A DNA stretch of 64,000 nucleotides from Gemmatimonadota bacterium (GTDB taxonomy: Bacteria > Gemmatimonadota > Gemmatimonadetes > Gemmatimonadales > Gemmatimonadaceae): positions 1-64,000 of the forward strand of contig VHBO01000002.1 of NCBI GenBank assembly GCA_016871895.1. Direction: 5' to 3'. The notes below the pieces were generated by a model. The model was given only the letters and a program-made list of their open reading frames with translations. It was not told where the DNA came from and ran no database searches. Both the position numbers and the translations under genes were made by a program. Positions within the stretch are counted from its first letter, which is position 1; each line of letters opens with the position of its first letter. Of this stretch, positions 48,581-58,294 are shown piece by piece.

Positions 48581-49384
48581 ATGTCACGGCTCCGACTCGG
48601 CGCGCAGGGCTGGAACTACCCCGACTGGGTGGGGCCGTTCTACCCGCGGGGCACCCCGGTGCGCGAGTTCCTCGCGACCTATGCGCGCGCCTTCGATACG
48701 GTGGAGGTGGATAGCACCTTCTACGCCGTCCCCGCGGTCGCGACGGTGCGAGGGTGGCGGGAGCGCACGCCGGAGGATTTCACCTTCGCGCTCAAGCTTC
48801 CGCAGGAGATCACGCACGCGCGACGCTTCGTTGACGCGGCGGAGGTCGCCGCGCGATTCCTCGACGCGGCACGCGAGCTCGGTCCCAAACTCGGCCCCGT
48901 GCTCATCCAGTGCGGCTCCGACCTCGGCCCCGAAGCGGCGCCCGACCTGACGCGCTTCCTCGATGCGCTCCCCGCCGATGTGCGCTTTGCGATCGAGTTC
49001 CGCGACCGTGCGTGGATCACCGAGGCGACGCACGCGATGCTCGCCGAACGGAACGTGGCGCTCGCGCTCGTGGCGGCGCGCTGGGTCCCCGAGAAGTGGA
49101 TGCGCCAGCTCGCGGCGCGCCCCACCGCGACGCACGCGTACGTGCGCTGGATGGGGCCCGATCGCGCGCTCACCGACTACTCTCGCCTGCAGGTGGACCG
49201 GCGCGCGGAGCTCGAAGCGTGGGCGGCCGTGCTGCCGTCGCTCGCCGCATCGGTGCCCGTGTATGGGTACGTGAACAACCATTTCGCGGGGCACAGTCCC
49301 GCCTCGCTCCGGATGCTGCAGACGATGCTGGGCCAGGTCCCGCAGGACCCGGCCCAGCTCGACGATCAGTTCGGGTTGTTCTGA
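48581..49384 (+). CDS. DUF72 domain protein
   Basis: LGAQGWNYPDWVGPFYPRGTP, FDTVEVDSTFYAVPAVATVRGW, FTFALKLPQEITH. Confidence 0.9.
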   Translation: MSRLRLGAQGWNYPDWVGPFYPRGTPVREFLATYARAFDTVEVDSTFYAVPAVATVRGWRERTPEDFTFALKLPQEITHARRFVDAAEVAARFLDAARELGPKLGPVLIQCGSDLGPEAAPDLTRFLDALPADVRFAIEFRDRAWITEATHAMLAERNVALALVAARWVPEKWMRQLAARPTATHAYVRWMGPDRALTDYSRLQVDRRAELEAWAAVLPSLAASVPVYGYVNNHFAGHSPASLRMLQTMLGQVPQDPAQLDDQFGLF

Positions 49385-49429
49385 CGCGCCGGGGCTGCGG
49401 CGGTGCGCACCCGCGGCGCCGAACGTCGA

Positions 49430-49921
49430 TCAGCGCGACCGCCGCCGCAACTTCAGCGCGACGCCACCGTGTGCGGCACAGGCGGCGGTGGTGGTGTCGA
49501 CACGGATCATCGTGCCGTCGCGGCATATCTGTGTGGCGTCGGCGGGGGGCTCGCCGGTGGGGATGGTGGCCGCGGGTGCGGCGCGGACCGCCGTCGGGCG
49601 CGCCGGTGTCGCGGGGCGCGGCGGCTCGGGGGCCTTCACCGTCGCGGGCGTCGTCGGGCGCGCCGGGATGCGCAGCATCGGGTACCGGAGCAGCACGCCG
49701 CCCTTGCCGTCGCAGGCGCTCGCCGGCGCGTTCGCCGCGGGATGCGAGCCATCACGGCACTTGAGGGTGGCGCCGTTCGGGCCGGCGCCGCGCCGCACGG
49801 CCGGGGCGCGGTACGACGAGTCGTTGTTGCCGGAGGCCGTCATCGTCGCCTCCTGCGCGGCGACGGGGGCCGCCACGGCAATCGCCGCCAGGCAATGGAG
49901 AACGAAACGGGAAGTGGGCAT
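49430..49921 (-). CDS. Secreted protein with two DUF3761-like C-rich motifs
   Basis: LKCRDGSHPAANAPASACDGKGGV and QICRDGTMIRVDTTTAACAAHGGVALKL. Confidence 0.55.
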   Translation of the reverse strand: MPTSRFVLHCLAAIAVAAPVAAQEATMTASGNNDSSYRAPAVRRGAGPNGATLKCRDGSHPAANAPASACDGKGGVLLRYPMLRIPARPTTPATVKAPEPPRPATPARPTAVRAAPAATIPTGEPPADATQICRDGTMIRVDTTTAACAAHGGVALKLRRRSR

Positions 49922-49935
49922 CGTGGGTCGTCCGG

Positions 49936-52402
49936 TCAGGGCGTGCGGACTGTGAGGGCCGCTTGGAAGGTCGCGAAGTTCAGGGTCGTGACGGTCAGTG
50001 TGGCCGGGCCAGCGCTCACGCCCTTGAGCCAGAGAGCGACCGACGTCATCCCGGGCTGGAGCGTCACACTGTTCGTACTCCCGCCCCCGAGCAGGGTCAG
50101 GAAGATCGGGCGCGTCCGGTCGGTCACCGTGCCGTCGCCGATCTGCCCGTACTGGTTGGCGCCCCAGCAGGCGGCCTCGTTGTTCGCTCCGATCCCGCAG
50201 GAGTGCGAACCCCCCGCCGCCGCCTTCAGGACGTCACCGTCGCCGCCGATGAGGACCGGGGTGCGACGCGCGGTGAGGGTGCTGTCCCCCACCTGACCGT
50301 TCGAGTTCAGGCCCCAGCAGTACATGTTCCCCGACGCGACGCCGCAGGTGTGGGAGCCGCCGGCGGCGATGGAGCTCCAGTTCAGGCCGCCGGCGACCGC
50401 CGTCGGCGTCGGTAGGCTGCTGCTGAAGCTCCCCGACCCGAGCGCGCCGTTGCTGTTCGCCCCCCAGCAGGTCGCACCGCCGCCCGTGAGGATCCCGCAG
50501 GTGTGGCCGCCGCCCGCTGAGATCGCCGTGTAGGCACCGCTGCCGTTCACCGCGGTCGGCACCGAGCGATTGAGCGTCGTCCCATCACCGAGCTTGCCGG
50601 ACTGGTTATTGCCCCAGCAGTGGAGCGTGCCGTTCGTGCTGTCGATCGCGCAGGCGTGGTCGTTCCCCGCACTCACCGCGGAGAAGCGGCGCCTGCCTTG
50701 GCTCGTGAGGACCGGCACGTTGACGTCCGTCAGGACGCCGTTGCCGAGCTGGCCGGCGTTGTTCCGGCGACAGCCCCGGGACGCTCACCTCGACCACCTG
50801 CGGCCCCGAGAGCCCCGCCGTCCAGGCGGCGGCCGCGATGCCGCTCGCGTTCGTCACGAGCGGCGTCGGTGAGACGCTGCCGTTCCCCGAGATGATCGTG
50901 AACGTGACGGGGACGCCGCCGAGGCCGACGCCGAAGCGGTCCTTCACCCCGAGTCGGATCGAGTCGGGGAAGACGCTCCCGCCCGGGGTGACGCGGCCGT
51001 CGCCGGTGAGCAGCTCGAGCGTGGCGGGTCGTGGGGGCGCGAGGCTGAAGGTGTCGGAGGTCGCGGTGAGGTTCGGCGAGAGCAGGGTGGCGACGAGTCG
51101 GTAGCCGCTTCCCCCCTTGTCGATCGTGACGTCCCGGAACCACCCGGTGGAGCTCCCCGAGTCCACCGACACCGTAGTGGTCCCCCGCAACTGCGCTCCC
51201 GGCGGACCGCCGATGAGCGCAAGGGTCATCGTGCCGCGGTAGTTCGGGAGCAGTTCGTTGAAGCGGTTGTAGATGCCCACACTCACCGGGCCGATGCTGT
51301 CTCCTGCCGGCACGCCGCGCCGCGGTGGCACACCGAAGGCGAGGAACGACGGGCCTGTCGAGAGCTGCGTCCCGGCGAAGGTCACGGAGAGGGTCGACTG
51401 CCCATCGACCGCGGCGACGACGCTTCCGGTCATCGCGGTATCCCCCGCGGTCCAGGTGGTCTGCGCGAGCCCCGCCGCATCGGTCGTGTCGAGCGCGGCC
51501 CCGACGCTCCCGCGGCCGGTCGCGACGGCGAAGCGGACGGGGACGTTGGCGACGGGGAGACCGTCGACGGCGGTCACGCGCGCCACGAGGGGCTGCGCAA
51601 AGGTCCCACCCTGCCGGACCTCCTGGTTGTTCCCCGTGGCGATGGCGATGGCCGACGCGGTGGGCGTGATGCTGACGCGCGCGGTATCCCGCTGCCCGGT
51701 GAGCGTCTGCGCGATCACGAGCGCCGTCCCGCGCGCGCCGACGAGCGTCGCGACGCCGCCGCCGAGGGTCACGCGCACGAGGGTGGTGTCGCTGGAGGTG
51801 AAGGCCACCGGGGTATTCGGCAGCACCGCGCCCTGCGCGTCGCGCGCGGCGGCGGTCAGGGTGACGCTCTGCCCGCGGATCCCGACGACGGAGTCCGGCG
51901 TGAGGGTGAGGGAGGCGGCGTCCTTGCCGGGGCCCACGTAGGTGAGGGGGATCGTCAGCGGCGCCGGCGATGTGGTGGCACTCGTCGGACGAGCCTGCAC
52001 CGACACCGGGCCGCCGACGAAGACGGTATCTCCCGACGCGGTCACGAAACGCATCGCGGCCCCGAGCGACTCGCCTTCCGCTGGCGCGGTCGGGCTCAAC
52101 TTCACGGTGAAGGCGAGGGCGACGCTGTCCGCATCCGCCGGGAAGTCCACCATCCGATCAATCGCCGTGTCGCCGTTCGCGCGTAGGAGAACGACCCGCA
52201 CCCGGGTGAAGGTGACGATCGAACGCATCGAGAGCGGCTGGCCGGCCCCGTCGACCCGCATCGCGCCGAACTCCGGATTGAGCGCCACCACTGCACGCCG
52301 TGTCCCGCCCGGACCGAGGAGCTCGCGCCCACAACTCCCCACAGCGAGGAGGAGGGCGACCAGCGCGAACAGCGGGCGCGCGAGGCGCGGGCGCAGGGGC
52401 AT
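49936..52402 (-). pseudogene. Big (Ig-like)/RCC1-repeat secreted protein interrupted by an apparent frameshift or internal deletion near 50758-50775
   Basis: ORF 50606..52402 carries lipoprotein signal plus Ig-like domains up to VVEVSVPGLS; ORF 49936..50718 carries RCC1 repeats (AGGGHTCGILTGGGATCWGANSNGALG) in another frame. Confidence 0.65.
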
Positions 52403-52561
52403 GTCAGGGATTCCGGGGCGTCAGGAGGCACGGCGTGTCGGGGGTCGGCCGGCACGCCTGTAAGGCGAAACCAGTAGGATGGGTGTCCATTAGACTTCGT
52501 GCAACGGCGCAGGTCGCTCTCGGCCTGTGATGCCCGTCACAAGACCCGCCCCCTGCCGCCC

Positions 52562-53296
52562 GTGCGCGTTCGCCCCCTCCTCGGTCTCCTCATCCCGCTC
52601 GCCTGTGCCGCGCTCTTCGTCCGGCTCGGTCTCTGGCAGCTGAGCCGACATCAGGAACGAGCGGGATTCAACGCGATCCTAGCGGCTCGGTTGGGGCAAC
52701 CGGCCTCGGTGCTCGACGGCATCGCTCTCGCCGATTCCACGAGCGTCCGAGGGCGTCGGGTCACGGTCTCGGGTCGGTTCCGGTACGATCTGGAGCAAGT
52801 CGTCGCGGGCCGTGTGAGCGAAGGGTCACCCGGTGTGCACCTGCTCACCCCTCTCGAACGCCCCGGTTCGGATACGCTGTTGGTGGTGCTCCGAGGGTGG
52901 GTCTACTCACCCGACGCGAAGTCGGTGGTGACGGCGGAGTGGCACGAGCGGGACTCGGTCACCGTGTCAGGCTACCTGATCCCCATCTCGGAGGACGGGG
53001 TCGCGCCGGCGGGTGTGTTGCGGCCGGGCGAGCCAATGCGGCGGGTGTCACTCCGCGCGCTCCGCGCACGCATCTCCGCGCCGATCTACGCCGCTCAGCT
53101 CGTGATGACATCGGATTCGCTTCGTCGGGCCGATTCCGTGCCGCGCCGGTTGCCACCCCCGACGATCGATGCGGGCCCCCACTGGTCGTACATGTGGCAG
53201 TGGTTCGCCTTCGCGGTCGTGGCGGTCGTCGGGGGCGTGGGCCTCTTCCGGCGAAGTCGCCCCCAGCTGGGCTCAGGGTCGCGATCGGGCACCTGA
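52562..53296 (+). CDS. SURF1 family protein
   Basis: FVRLGLWQLSRHQERAGFN, VRGRRVTVSGRFRYD, VVLRGWVYSPDA, HWSYMWQWFAFAVVAVVGG. Confidence 0.85.
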   Translation: MRVRPLLGLLIPLACAALFVRLGLWQLSRHQERAGFNAILAARLGQPASVLDGIALADSTSVRGRRVTVSGRFRYDLEQVVAGRVSEGSPGVHLLTPLERPGSDTLLVVLRGWVYSPDAKSVVTAEWHERDSVTVSGYLIPISEDGVAPAGVLRPGEPMRRVSLRALRARISAPIYAAQLVMTSDSLRRADSVPRRLPPPTIDAGPHWSYMWQWFAFAVVAVVGGVGLFRRSRPQLGSGSRSGT

Positions 53297-53737
53297 CAAG
53301 GGGAGGAGCCGGTCCCGTGGGATCCGCGTGCCGGCGCTGTCCGCGGCCACCTCGAGCGTCGCGAGGAGGGGTGTGGACCCGAGCGGCCGGGTGGGCCGGA
53401 CCCGCAGCGTCAGCACGGTGTCGTGGCGGAATCCGCCGACGGTGTAGCCGGCGAAGCGGACCACGCCCGACGCAGAATCGGCAGCGTTGAGCAACCGCGT
53501 CGCATCGCCGCCGCGCGGCGTGGTCAGCTGCACGAGGCGCAGGCTCCCCGGTGCGAACCGGAGCGTGCCCTGATAGGACCCGAGCGTGACCCCGGTCGGG
53601 GTCACACGCACGGCGACCGGAAGACTGCCGTCCGCAGAGGCGGCGCCGACCTCGACCACCGCCTGCACGCGCACGGTCGTCTGCAGCAGGAACGTCCCCG
53701 CGAGGATGAGGGTGGTGCGGGCGAGCGCGGTCGGCAT
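53273..53737 (-). CDS. Secreted cohesin-like protein
   Basis: LGSYQGTLRFAPGSLRLVQLTTPRG...GVVRFAGYTVGGF; tandem paralog of next gene. Confidence 0.6.
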   Translation of the reverse strand: MPTALARTTLILAGTFLLQTTVRVQAVVEVGAASADGSLPVAVRVTPTGVTLGSYQGTLRFAPGSLRLVQLTTPRGGDATRLLNAADSASGVVRFAGYTVGGFRHDTVLTLRVRPTRPLGSTPLLATLEVAADSAGTRIPRDRLLPLSGARSRP

Positions 53738-53744
53738 CGATGCC

Positions 53745-54293
53745 TCAGTGAATGATGAGGCGGCCCTTGATGTCGCGGATGCCGTCCGAGCTCCGCACGC
53801 GGCCCGGCGCGACCGCCGTCCCACTCACGTCGCCGACCACGGCGAGGGACGCGGCAAGGTGCGCGGCGTCGACGGGTCCGGTCGGACGCACGCTGAACCG
53901 GAACGCCTCGTCGGTGCTGAATCGGTCGAAGGTGAACGCGGAGAAGCGGAGGCGCCCCTGTGCCGGCTCCGCGTTGACGAGGAACATCTCGCCGTCCGCG
54001 CCCGTGGGCGTGCGAGTCGAGAGCAACTCGAACGCGCCCGGCGCGAACGTCACGTCGCCCTGATAAGACGCCATGGAATCGAGGCGGGCGACGACACGGA
54101 CGACATACGTCAACGTCCCCTCGGTGGGCCCTGGGATCTGCTGTAGCATCACCTGCGCCTCCCCCTGCGGGACGAGCGGGCTGAGGTCCACGGTTGCCTC
54201 AGTGGGCGAGGTGTCTCGGCAGGCGAGCACCGCGAGGAGCGGCAGGGTGCCGATCGTACGGCGGAGGAGCCGGCGAGGCGCGACGGTCGACAT
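53745..54293 (-). CDS. Cohesin-like lipoprotein
   Basis: Lipobox LAVLACRD; MASYQGDVTFAPGAFELLSTRTPTG...GRLRFSAFTFDRF. Confidence 0.6.
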   Translation of the reverse strand: MSTVAPRRLLRRTIGTLPLLAVLACRDTSPTEATVDLSPLVPQGEAQVMLQQIPGPTEGTLTYVVRVVARLDSMASYQGDVTFAPGAFELLSTRTPTGADGEMFLVNAEPAQGRLRFSAFTFDRFSTDEAFRFSVRPTGPVDAAHLAASLAVVGDVSGTAVAPGRVRSSDGIRDIKGRLIIH

Positions 54294-54606
54294 GTGCGGA
54301 CTCCGGGTCGAGGGTGACCGGGAAGGACAACGAAAGACTGGCCGACTCCGGCGGGAACTCCACCACGCGGTTCAGGACCGTATCCCCGTTCGCCCGCCCC
54401 AGGACGATGCGGACGCGTGTGAAGCTGATGATCGAGCCCACGCTCAGCGGCTGTTCGTGCCCGTCCAGACGGAGCGACGGAAAGGACGGATTGAGCCGCA
54501 CCGCCCCGGCGCGTCGGCCGCCGGGACCCAACAGGTCACGACCGCAGGCCACCGCGCCAGTGATCGTGGCGATAACAAGGAGGACGATCCGGAGGTTGCG
54601 CGGCAC
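54199..54606 (-). pseudogene. Truncated paralog of the N-terminus of the Big/RCC1 protein
   Basis: VACGRDLLGPGGRRAGAVRLNPSFPSLRLDGHEQPLSVGSIISFTRVRIVLGRANGDTVLNRVVEFP parallels SCGRELLGPGGTRRAVVALNPEFGAMRVDGAGQPLSMRSIVTFTRVRVVLLRANGDTAIDRMVDFP. Confidence 0.6.
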
Positions 54607-54693
54607 GCTAGTTGGAGATGGGGAACACGGGAAGGTCACCCGCGATACACGCGACCGGAAGGCGGGGTGAGACCGGCGCGCCGTCGCGCCGCC

Positions 54694-55635
54694 TCACGCC
54701 ACCCGTTCGCGCCGGACCTGAAGGAGCGCCACCGCGGCGACGATCGCCACGCCGCCGGCGAGCGTCGCCCACGTCAACGGCTGGCCGAGCACGACCGCTG
54801 CGAGCACCGCCGTCAGGAACGGCTCCACCGACGAGACGATCGCGGTGCGCACGGGCCCGAGCCGGACGAGGCCCTGTAGGAAGAAGACGCCCGGGAGCAC
54901 GGTGCTCCCGAGGGTCAGCAGCGCGATGAGCCCCCACGCCGATGGCGTGACCTGCGCCGTGAAGCTGCGGTCGGCGACGCTGGCGACGAGGAAGGCGAGC
55001 GCGGAGCCGATCTTCGCGTACGCTGAGGTCGGGGCGACGGGGTGGTCCTTCTGCAGCACGCGCATCATCGGGATGTACGCGCCATAGACGATCGCCGCGC
55101 CGAGGGCGAGCGCGACGCCGCGCGGGTCGATGCCCCCCGCACTCGGGCGACCGACCATCACGGCGATCCCACCGAATGAGCAGGCGAGGGCGAGCGCGCG
55201 CCGTCCGTCGATCCGCTCCGCGCCGCGCACCGCCTGCGCGACGGCGACCCACGCGGGGTACGTGTAGAAGAGGAAGGCGAGCGTCGCGGCGGGGATGTAC
55301 GCGAGTGAGGCGAGCGCGAGGTAGACGAGCAGCGCTTGCCCGAAGCCGCCGAGCGCGACGAAGCGGAGCATCTCGCGGGGCGGGATCCGCCGATAGCCGC
55401 GCGCCCCGACCCAGAGGGTGAGCGCGACGGCCGCGAGGACGTAGCGCCACGTCAGGACGGTCGTGAGGGAGAGGCCCGTCGCGACGGCGGCGGAGGTGAG
55501 GATGCTCACCGACGCGAACCCGGTGGCGGCGAGGAGGGTGTAGACGAGGCCGGCGCCGGTGGCCGCGTCGGGCGCGTTCCCCTCGGCGGGCCCCGCGGGG
55601 CGTCCGGCGGTCGGGGCGGGGCGGACGGGCATCAT
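54694..55635 (-). CDS. EamA/DMT family transporter
   Basis: AATLAFLFYTYPAWVAVAQAVRG; SSVEPFLTAVLAAVVLGQPLTWATLAGGVAIV. Confidence 0.88.
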   Translation of the reverse strand: MMPVRPAPTAGRPAGPAEGNAPDAATGAGLVYTLLAATGFASVSILTSAAVATGLSLTTVLTWRYVLAAVALTLWVGARGYRRIPPREMLRFVALGGFGQALLVYLALASLAYIPAATLAFLFYTYPAWVAVAQAVRGAERIDGRRALALACSFGGIAVMVGRPSAGGIDPRGVALALGAAIVYGAYIPMMRVLQKDHPVAPTSAYAKIGSALAFLVASVADRSFTAQVTPSAWGLIALLTLGSTVLPGVFFLQGLVRLGPVRTAIVSSVEPFLTAVLAAVVLGQPLTWATLAGGVAIVAAVALLQVRRERVA

Positions 55636-56531
55636 TCCGGGGGCGGGGCGTCGGTCTCGACCACGGGATGGGCCGAGCGCTGGAGAAGGACGATGGCGGC
55701 CATGATGAGCGTGCCGCCGAGGATCGTGCGCGGGCCGATCGGCTGGCCGAGGACGAGCGCCGCGAGGAGCGCGGTCCAGAACGGCTCGACCGTCGAGAGG
55801 ATCGCCGCGCGCACGGCGCCGAGGACCGCGAGGCCACGGAGGAAGAGCAGGAAGGCGGTCACGGTGCCGATCACCGCCGCACCGACCGCGACGCCCCAGA
55901 TCGCCGGCGTCATCCCGCGCACGAGGGTCCCCGTGGCGAGCGCCCACGCGACGAAGACGATCGCCGCGCCGCCGATCACGTAGGTGGAGGCGACGGCGGC
56001 CTCGTGCGGGCCACGCGCGCGGTGGAGCACGGGGATGTAGGCGGCGTAGACGACCGCGCTCGAGAGCGCGAGCAGGAGCCCGGGGAGCGGGAGCGCGGAC
56101 CGCCACGGCACGCCGACCATCGTCGTGATCCCCACGAGTGCGAGGCCGAGCGCCGCGAGCCGCCCACGGGTGAGCGGCTCCTCGCCGTGTGTCGCCATCA
56201 ACACCGCGACCCACGCCGGATACGTGTAGAACAGGAAGCCAAGCTGGCCGGCGTCGATCCACCGGAGCGCGGAGAAGGAGAGCGAGGTGACGGCGACCTG
56301 TCCGAGCCCGCCGAGGATCAGGAGGCGCCGGATGTCGCGCCCCGGGATGCGGAGTCGCGCGGGACCGCCGGCGACGAGCATCAGGAGCGGCGTCGCGAGG
56401 AGGTAGCGCCATGCCATCAGCCCCTGCAGCGCGACGCCGGCGCGGTTCGCGAGCGTCACGCCGACGGCGAGGGAGCCGAAGGCACAGGCGGAGATGAGTA
56501 CCGCCCCCGCCGCGCGCCGCGTCTCGCTCAC
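55632..56531 (-). CDS. EamA/DMT family transporter (tandem paralog)
   Basis: AGQLGFLFYTYPAWVAVLMATHG; STVEPFWTALLAALVLGQPIGPRTILGGTLIM; GTG start. Confidence 0.88.
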   Translation of the reverse strand: MSETRRAAGAVLISACAFGSLAVGVTLANRAGVALQGLMAWRYLLATPLLMLVAGGPARLRIPGRDIRRLLILGGLGQVAVTSLSFSALRWIDAGQLGFLFYTYPAWVAVLMATHGEEPLTRGRLAALGLALVGITTMVGVPWRSALPLPGLLLALSSAVVYAAYIPVLHRARGPHEAAVASTYVIGGAAIVFVAWALATGTLVRGMTPAIWGVAVGAAVIGTVTAFLLFLRGLAVLGAVRAAILSTVEPFWTALLAALVLGQPIGPRTILGGTLIMAAIVLLQRSAHPVVETDAPPPE

Positions 56532-57943
56532 AGCAGGGTCCCGCGCAGGAGCAGGAGCGAGACGGTGAAGTAGAGCACCACCCCGGTGACGTCGACGAGC
56601 GTCGCGACGAGCGGTGCGGAGGCACTCGCGGGGTCGAACCCCGCCTTCTTCAGTACAAACGGAAGCATCGCGCCGGTCAGGGTCCCGAAGAGCACGACGC
56701 CGACGACGGTGGTGCCGATCGTCGCGGCGAGCCGCACGTAGTGGTCGCCGAACGGATAGAAGCCCATCCACTGCCAGAGAACCACGCGGGAGAGCCCGAC
56801 GAGGCCGAGGATCGCGCCGAGGAGGAGGCCGATGAGCAGTTCGCGTCGCATCACGCGGAGCCAGTCGCGCATCCCGAGCTCCTGAAGCGCGAGTGCGCGG
56901 ATGATCAGCGAGGTCGCCTGCGAGCCGGAGTTGCCGCCGGAGCTGATGACGAGCGGGATGAAGAGCGCGAGCACCGTCGCGGCGTCGATCTCCGACTGGA
57001 AGTACGCCATCGCCGCCGCGGTGAACATTTGCCCGATGAAGAGCACGAGGAGCCAGGGGAGCCGCTTCCGCATCAGCTCCGCGACGGAGCTCTGCAGGTA
57101 CGGATCCTCGAGGGCGGCGAGACCACCGAACTTCTGCACGTCCTCGGTCTGCTCCTCCTGGATCACGTCGATGACGTCGTCGACGGTGACGACGCCGAGG
57201 AGGCGCCGGTCGCCGTCCACCACCGGTACCGCGACGAGGTCGTAGTCGGAGGTGAGCTGCGCCACCTCCTCACGGTCCGCCGTGGCGGGGACGGTGACGA
57301 CCTCGGTCCACGCGACCTCGGCGAGCCGCGTCCCCTCGGGCGCCGCGAGGAGCTCGCGGAGCGAGAGCACGCCGGTGAGGACGCCGCGCGTGTCGACGGT
57401 GTAGACGGTCCCCATCGCCTCGCGCCGCCCCGCCCGCGCCATCCCGCGGACCGCGCCGAGCGCGGCCTCGACCGTCGCGGTCTCGTCGACGGAGACGAAC
57501 TCCGTCGTCATCAGGCCGCCGGCCGTGTCGGGGGCGTACTCGAGGAGGCGCTCCGTCTCGCGCCGTGCCGACTCGGGAAGCTCGTCGAGGATCTCGTCGG
57601 CGGTCTCGTCGTCGAGCTCCTCGAGCGCGTCGGTGCGCTCGTCCGGCGTCATCCGCGCGAGGAGCGCCGCCGCCTCCTCGGGGTCCATCGCCTCGAGGAC
57701 CTCGGTGCGCCGCTCCTCGTCGAGGTACTCGAGCACCGTCGCCGCGCGGCCCGCCGGGAGCGCCGTCAGGAATCGCGGCAGGAGCGCCGGAGGGAGGAGC
57801 TCGCCGATGTCGGCGAGGTCGGCGGGATGCAGCTCCTCCGTCTCGACCGCGACCGCGGCGGCATCCGTCTCGAGGAGCTCCTGGATGTCGGGGGCGACAA
57901 GCGCCGCGACCGACTGCTCCTTCTCGCGCTGATCTGGGGTCAC
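56528..57943 (-). CDS. mgtE: Magnesium transporter MgtE
   Basis: HPADLADIGELL, MDPEEAAALLARM, CBS region VVTVDDVIDVIQEEQTEDVQKFGG, SSGGNSGSQATSLIIRALAL. Confidence 0.95.
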   Translation of the reverse strand: MTPDQREKEQSVAALVAPDIQELLETDAAAVAVETEELHPADLADIGELLPPALLPRFLTALPAGRAATVLEYLDEERRTEVLEAMDPEEAAALLARMTPDERTDALEELDDETADEILDELPESARRETERLLEYAPDTAGGLMTTEFVSVDETATVEAALGAVRGMARAGRREAMGTVYTVDTRGVLTGVLSLRELLAAPEGTRLAEVAWTEVVTVPATADREEVAQLTSDYDLVAVPVVDGDRRLLGVVTVDDVIDVIQEEQTEDVQKFGGLAALEDPYLQSSVAELMRKRLPWLLVLFIGQMFTAAAMAYFQSEIDAATVLALFIPLVISSGGNSGSQATSLIIRALALQELGMRDWLRVMRRELLIGLLLGAILGLVGLSRVVLWQWMGFYPFGDHYVRLAATIGTTVVGVVLFGTLTGAMLPFVLKKAGFDPASASAPLVATLVDVTGVVLYFTVSLLLLRGTLL

Positions 57944-58051
57944 GGGGCGCCTCCCCGGGGTTACGGAACGGGTCGCGCGCGCGCGACGACGACGAATGCG
58001 TTCGAAGCTAACGGGGCGCGCCGTCCGGCGACACCGCGAGGGTCGCGCGCG

Positions 58052-58294
58052 TCAGAGGGTCGGCAGCTGCCGCGGGAGGATCTTCACGTCGGTCACGGTG
58101 CACCCGACGGCCGCGATCGCGGTACGCAGCGCCGCCGCCGTGGTCGTGGGGTCGGCTCCCACCGCGCAGGTGACCTCCGCCGCACCGAGCTCGACCTCGG
58201 CGGCCTCGATCCCGGGCACGCCGCCGAGCGCGGTCATCACCGCGTGCCGCGCGTGCACGGCGAGCATCCCGTCGATCGTGAGGGCGAGTCGCAT
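58052..58294 (-). CDS. HMA-fold-like small protein lacking the CxxC motif
   Basis: MRLALTIDGMLAVHARHAVMTALGGVPGIEAAEVELGAAEVTCAVGADPTTTAAALRTAIAAVGCTV. Confidence 0.65.
   Translation of the reverse strand: MRLALTIDGMLAVHARHAVMTALGGVPGIEAAEVELGAAEVTCAVGADPTTTAAALRTAIAAVGCTVTDVKILPRQLPTL

Noticed and set aside
52455-52500. Cyclic-di-GMP (GEMM) riboswitch suggested by gcgaaaccagtaggatggg
   Set aside because: Conserved core spacing and tetraloop-receptor elements of GEMM-I could not be recognised.
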